NCBI GenBank assembly: GCA_038049695.1
Contig: CP142452.1
Span: 75,524,501-75,588,500 of the forward strand
Direction: 5' to 3'
Length of the DNA: 64,000 nt
Origin: Cinnamomum chago
Lineage: Eukaryota > Streptophyta > Magnoliopsida > Laurales > Lauraceae
Position numbers and translations under genes: made by a program. The notes under the pieces were generated by a model that did no database searches, was not told the DNA's origin, and worked only from the letters and a program-made list of their open reading frames with translations. Shown piece after piece: positions 59,625-64,000 of the stretch. Each line of letters begins with the position of its first letter. The stretch's first letter is position 1.

Positions 59625-61158
59625 TAGGGATGGCAATTTTGCCCCGCCCCGCCCCGGCCCGGCTTGCCCGCCCCGCCCCGCACGGGTTTTCCCCGCCCCG
59701 ATCCTTAGGTGGGGCGGGGATGGGGAATAAAACCATGCCCCGAAGGCGGGGCGGGGCGGGGATGGGTTTGCCCTTTTCCCCGCCCCGCCCCGCCCCGTTA
59801 CCCCGCCCCGTTGCCCCGCCCCGTACCCCGCCCTGTTGCCCCGCCCCATGCCCCGCCCCATTGATTAATAATCCTCTTAAATATATATTTTAGATTTTTT
59901 TTATAATAAATAAACATATTTATATGTAAATGTATAGATTGATTTTATGTTGTTATTAAGGGTTAAGTAGATTGATTGAAGACTTTTTTTAAAGTTAAAC
60001 ATATAATTAATTGAACACTATACATTATAAAAGCATATAATATGATCACATTCCTTCTAATTCAAATTTAATGAAATTAAAGTTGTTAAAAAATCTATCT
60101 AAGCTTATTTGACTTTAATCATATATAATGTTAAATTGTGACATGATAAATCATATTAAATAAAACGAATATAATAGAATGATAGATCATGCTTTAAGCT
60201 TATTATAATATAGATGATTAGAGATAGCAAGGTAAATTATAATCGGTATGATTCTAATCATACTAATAACAATATAAATTTTACTAATTTGATATAATAT
60301 TACAAAATATATCATGCTATACGCTTATAATAACTTATATGATTAGAAATGGCAAGGTAAATTATAGTTAGTAACTTAATATGATTCTAATTATACTAAC
60401 AACACTATAAATTATACTAATTTTAATTATATGTAATCAACCTTAGTATGATTAGAATCATTGTACTAATGATTTAACATTGCAAGTTAAGTGTCACATA
60501 AATAAGTAATTATTTACTTAAGCTAATATGATCCACATGCTTGGAAAGTTAAAGCGGCTGAGGTTGTTTGACACTACAATAACCATATCCACATATTGAT
60601 AAGTCATTTCTCTTATCTTTGTTTTGAGGGTTTTTTTTTTTTTTTTTTGAGTGATTTGCAACTTGCAAATAAATTGCAAACCCACGATTACCTCTTTATT
60701 AGTGAGTGGAGTTCAACACCAGAAATGAAGTGAAACCATGTATTGATGGAGATCATGATATTTTAGAGAGAGATTGTCTTTTTTATAAAGAATGTCTCAA
60801 AGCATATATGATATTTTCAAGTGTATAAATATGTATGTGTGTATATATATGTATATGTGTGTAACAATCTTGAATATATGAATATATTTTAAATAAGGTA
60901 AAGCATTACAAGAAATGAAGTTTGGTCTAGTGGTAAGACAAACTTCTAGTTTTCTTCCCACCCAAGTTCGAATCCCATCTCTTGCATATTTAAAATTTTT
61001 ATAATGGCGGGGCGGGGCGGGGAACCCGTAGGTGTGGCGGGGCGGGGACGGGGCACAAAATTGTGCCCCGAAGGCGGGGTCGGGGCGGGGTAAAAGAGGG
61101 GCGGGGCGGGGACGGGGCACCCCAATTCCGTTCCCGCCCCGCCCCGTTGCCATCCCTA
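59625..61158. mobile_element. hAT-like non-autonomous element with CCCCG-repeat ends
   Basis: The ends are inverted repeats TAGGGATGGCAA (59625) and TTGCCATCCCTA (to 61158). They are flanked by 8-bp duplications GTTGTGAC (59617-59624) and CTTGTGAC (61159-61166) with one mismatch, the hAT length. Just inside each end is a dense CCCCGCCCCG array, in opposite orientation at the two ends (about 59640-59860 and 61006-61145). The middle is very AT-rich. No transposase. Open frames in the GC arrays are artefacts. Confidence 0.85.
60925..60988 (+). mobile_element. tRNA-like promoter (SINE head) inside the hAT-like element
   Basis: TTTGGTCTAGTGGTAAGAC resembles an A box and AGTTCGAATCCC is a B box, correctly spaced. 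The left arm lacks a matching acceptor arm, so it is not a tRNA gene. It may be a captured or nested SINE fragment. Confidence 0.5.
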
Positions 61159-61278
61159 CTTGTGACAGGTGTGAAGATTGGAAAATTTATTCTATTCAAT
61201 AGAGAATAAAAAGTACGATTGAAAAAGGGCTTGTTCATTGATAATAGAGAAGAAACAAAAAACAAAGTTTTTTCTCCA

Positions 61279-61408
61279 TCATTGAAGTGGCTGTACGGTT
61301 TCAAGCTTGCATTCTTTGATTGGGAGAAGGAGGAAGTTTTTTTTCCTTTATCATTGAAGTGGTTGTACGGTTTCAAGCTTGCATTCTTTGATTGGGAGAA
61401 GGAGGAAG
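61279..61408. repeat. two copies of a 72-bp tandem unit
   Basis: TCATTGAAGTGGCTGTACGG...GGAGAAGGAGGAAG at 61279-61336 recurs at 61351-61408 with one or two changes. They are separated by a T-rich spacer that is itself duplicated. Confidence 0.9.
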
Positions 61409-61799
61409 AGGCGATTGAAGTGTTACAGTATCTTGAATTTCCACGGCGGTCTTCATTTTTGTATCTTGTGATTTCCGTCTCCAGTGTTGTTGTTGACATG
61501 ATCTGAAGGCTGAAAAACCCAAAGCCCCGGTGCACGCGACAGAGCTGCAACGTCTGAGATTCACCCTTGAGATCGTGCGTGCCTATCACCATCTCTCACT
61601 CAGAGTTATGATTAAGATATTCTTCAGTATATGATGATATGTTCTTCATCTGTGGTATGGTCATCCTGCTCTCTATTTTATGTGGATTTATATTCCTACT
61701 TGTAGTCTTTTTCAGATTATGATGGTGCAGGCAAAGGGTGTGACTATAAATTAGTGTTTGTGGTTGACAAGAGTTGTAGGGCAAATTTAATTGAGAACT

Positions 61800-62115
61800 A
61801 ATCTCGGTGAAATTATCTACGTGATTGATATTTTCTTGACACCTGTGTGTGTTGCTGGAATTTTATTGTAAGGCACCTGTGTGTGTCATAAATTCTCTAT
61901 ATCCTCGTAATCGCTCAAGTGGGTGCTTGACTGTAGGGGTTGGTGCTCCTGTCCGTTGGTGCGGGCAAAATTGTAAGGGGTTGGTGCTCCTAGCAGTTGG
62001 TGTTGCTAAAATAGTGGAAGTGCATTCTTTGTGCACCGTGGATGTAGCCTGAGGGTGAACCACGTAAAAACTCTTGTGTCGTGGTTGTGTGATTGATGGT
62101 TTGCATATGAGCATT
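61800..62115 (+). mobile_element. Ty1-copia LTR fragment (R-U5 type)
   Basis: CACCGTGGATGTAGCCTGAG...GAACCACGTAAAAACTC at about 62034-62074 is the characteristic R-U5 text of plant copia LTRs and resembles the LTR remnants at 46955 and 50227. No partner LTR, PBS or coding region is seen, so it is a fragment or solo LTR. Confidence 0.5.
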
Positions 62116-64000
62116 TTCAATAGAGGGGTTGGAATGGGTTTTTTGCATAACACGGAAAATGTTGCTTGCCGAATCAATTTTCTGCAACGTTCTACATAAA
62201 AGGAAAAAAGACCCCATAGCACATGAGAAAGAGAGTGGAAATGGCAGATGTGAAAATGAATTAGGACCTACCAGAGAGATAATGGAGGTGACTGAGAGGT
62301 CTGATAAGAGAGTGAGAATGAGAGGTGTCTCCCTCATAGATAGAACTTATGATATCCTGAAGGATGGAGTAGAATCTCGCGGCACTTTTAAGGTGCAGGA
62401 TCCTATTCAAAATCCTCTGACGTAGGATGAAGTTCAGATAGAGAGATATTTACAAGGTTTCAAGTACTGAAATGGCATGCTGTAAGATTTAAAAAAAAAA
62501 TGAATGCATGTAAATCAAAACTAAGAGATCCAAATGAAGAGAATTAATGTTTTAAAAATCAGACTTGGCCGGCAACTCTAGGCATAAGTTAACTCGCCAA
62601 AAGTTTCATGGAACTCAGATGAGTAAACTGCATTGCATCGCAGTGCCCAAAGGCCACAAAAGAATATAAAAGGATACAGCCAAAACAATCTATTAAAAGA
62701 GTCTTATAAATCCAGAGTGTTAAGATTACTATGTTTTAGTTATGAAGGAACTTATGTATGAATAGGTGTCCTAATTTGTCTTTCACTAATAGAATGAACA
62801 CTCTATCTGATTTTATAATGCTTGGCTTGTTTGTTTGGGAGAATTTCTTGCTAGAATATATGAGATATTGGGGTTTTTTCGAGATGTTGTAATAGCTTGT
62901 CCCCAGCATTTCAAATTTCATGTTTCTTTTACCAGAATTCTAAATTTCAACCACCTAAAAGGGTTTTAAATGACCTTTTGGAATTCCGATCTCTTTTCAT
63001 TTTACTAGAATTTCAAATGCTCCACTCAAGAGGAGGATTTAGGAATTCTACCTCGGAGGCAACTTTCGGATAATTATAAATTCTACAGAATTCTCGTAAA
63101 GAGACATGCTAGCTACCTCTATCATAAAATAGAGCTTTGATGTTCTGAAATTAGTGCAAGAAAACAGAGTAGGTGTTAGGCCTTCCCCCGTGGGACTTGG
63201 CTGGGGAGCTGATTGTGACTGACCTGATTCATTGAGTGCCAAGTTTCATCCAACTTGGTCCAATATTTAACTATGGATGACATAGATGTTGCTTTGAAGA
63301 ATTGGTCTAAAGTTTCTCTGAAAGGCCTTCTATATTAGTTAATTGGAAATGTTCTTGTTCCATCTACTGTATAATTTGACTTTTTATTTCCTAAATTCCA
63401 CAGTAGATAGTTGAAGATGAGTTGACATTCTCTCTTATTGGGTTGTAAGTGTTTTATGAAACTTTTCTCAACCATGGACTAAGAATCATTTTTATTTATT
63501 TATTTATTTGTTTTTTGGAAAATGGTGAGCAGCTGGATTCATGAATATTTTCAAGTCACTAATGTTTGCATGTGATATCATAACAGAAGAAGTGGTCAAT
63601 GCCCAAATGATCAAACCTTCATTCATTGACCTTGTTTTTCCTGGACTGCTAAATGTTATTCTGAAAAAGAAAAAAAACACTATATAAATATTTTCTAAAG
63701 AGTTAAAATCTCCAGATTGTTATACACGTTGTGTCCATGGTGGAGACCATTAATAGAACATCTGGATGACCAGTCCATGGCCTTACATATGGATGTGCAA
63801 CCAAGTTAGAAATTGCTGTGGAGAAGGATTGTATAATCACCCTTAACAGTAACTACTTCTGAGAATACTACCATTGAGAAGATTATTAGAGGATGGTGTT
63901 TGAGTTGTTGACGGATGCTTTAATTAATGTTTTAGGTTTCGATATTTTGTTTTCTGCTTCTAATTGAGTCATGATTTTCTCTGGCCAAGCACACTACAAT
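62116..64000. other. intergenic, no gene recognised
   Basis: No supported coding region. Small open frames have no recognisable domain. A short (TTTA)n run lies at about 63490-63508. Confidence 0.5.

Noticed and set aside
59640..59860. GC-rich island suggesting a promoter or gene start
   Set aside because: It is one arm of the hAT-like element (mirrored at 61006-61145) and has no coding content.
60925..60988. Candidate tRNA gene (also 7582, 16385, 17278 and others)
   Set aside because: A and B boxes are present but acceptor and other stems do not close; they are SINE heads.

Overview
The window is nuclear DNA from a flowering plant, probably a repeat-rich, long-intron (perhaps woody) species. 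It has GT-AG introns of 0.6 to 3.2 kb, a plant-specific USP/kinase/U-box gene, plant basic secretory protein (BSP, PR-17) genes, plant-type Ty1-copia and L1-like retrotransposons, tRNA-derived SINEs and hAT-like and other MITEs. The species cannot be fixed from the sequence alone.

Layout. Bases 1 to about 10.1 kb are non-coding and repeat-rich: a SINE with clear target-site duplications (TSDs), a 502-bp tandem duplication inside a MITE-like element, and a hAT-like repeat. From 10,138 to 21,999 (+) lies one complete eight-exon gene for a PUB33-like E3 ligase of 853 aa (USP domain, coiled coil, non-RD kinase, C-terminal U-box). Its introns carry a SINE, a MITE with an internal minisatellite, and microsatellites. 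From 26.0 to 51.7 kb there are four BSP genes, all on the minus strand (BSP1 26,065-26,748; BSP2 33,854-34,534; BSP3 47,770-49,354; BSP4 50,931-51,614). Each has a TATA box and at least one W-box just upstream. A degenerate L1-like LINE (about 38.4-44.3 kb, +) sits inside the cluster. From 49.6 to 53.3 kb there is a mosaic of BSP promoter duplicates, a deleted copia element and Micron-like MITEs. A complete but frameshifted Ty1-copia element with TSDs occupies 53,735-58,716 (-). A hAT-like element with CCCCG-rich ends and 8-bp TSDs lies at 59,625-61,158, followed by an LTR fragment and unremarkable sequence to 64 kb.

The most notable observation is in BSP3. Its coding region is interrupted by an 899-bp solo LTR (TG...CA ends, 5-bp TSD GTTCG in the gene's sense). 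The TSD begins and ends in G, so the insertion itself makes a GT...AG intron. Splicing it would add exactly one codon and leave a full 227-aa BSP frame. This looks like birth of an intron from an antisense solo LTR.

The PUB gene and the BSP cluster are not an operon. Both families have known links to stress or defence, and the shared W-boxes of the BSP genes fit WRKY-controlled, pathogen-inducible expression; that is inference.
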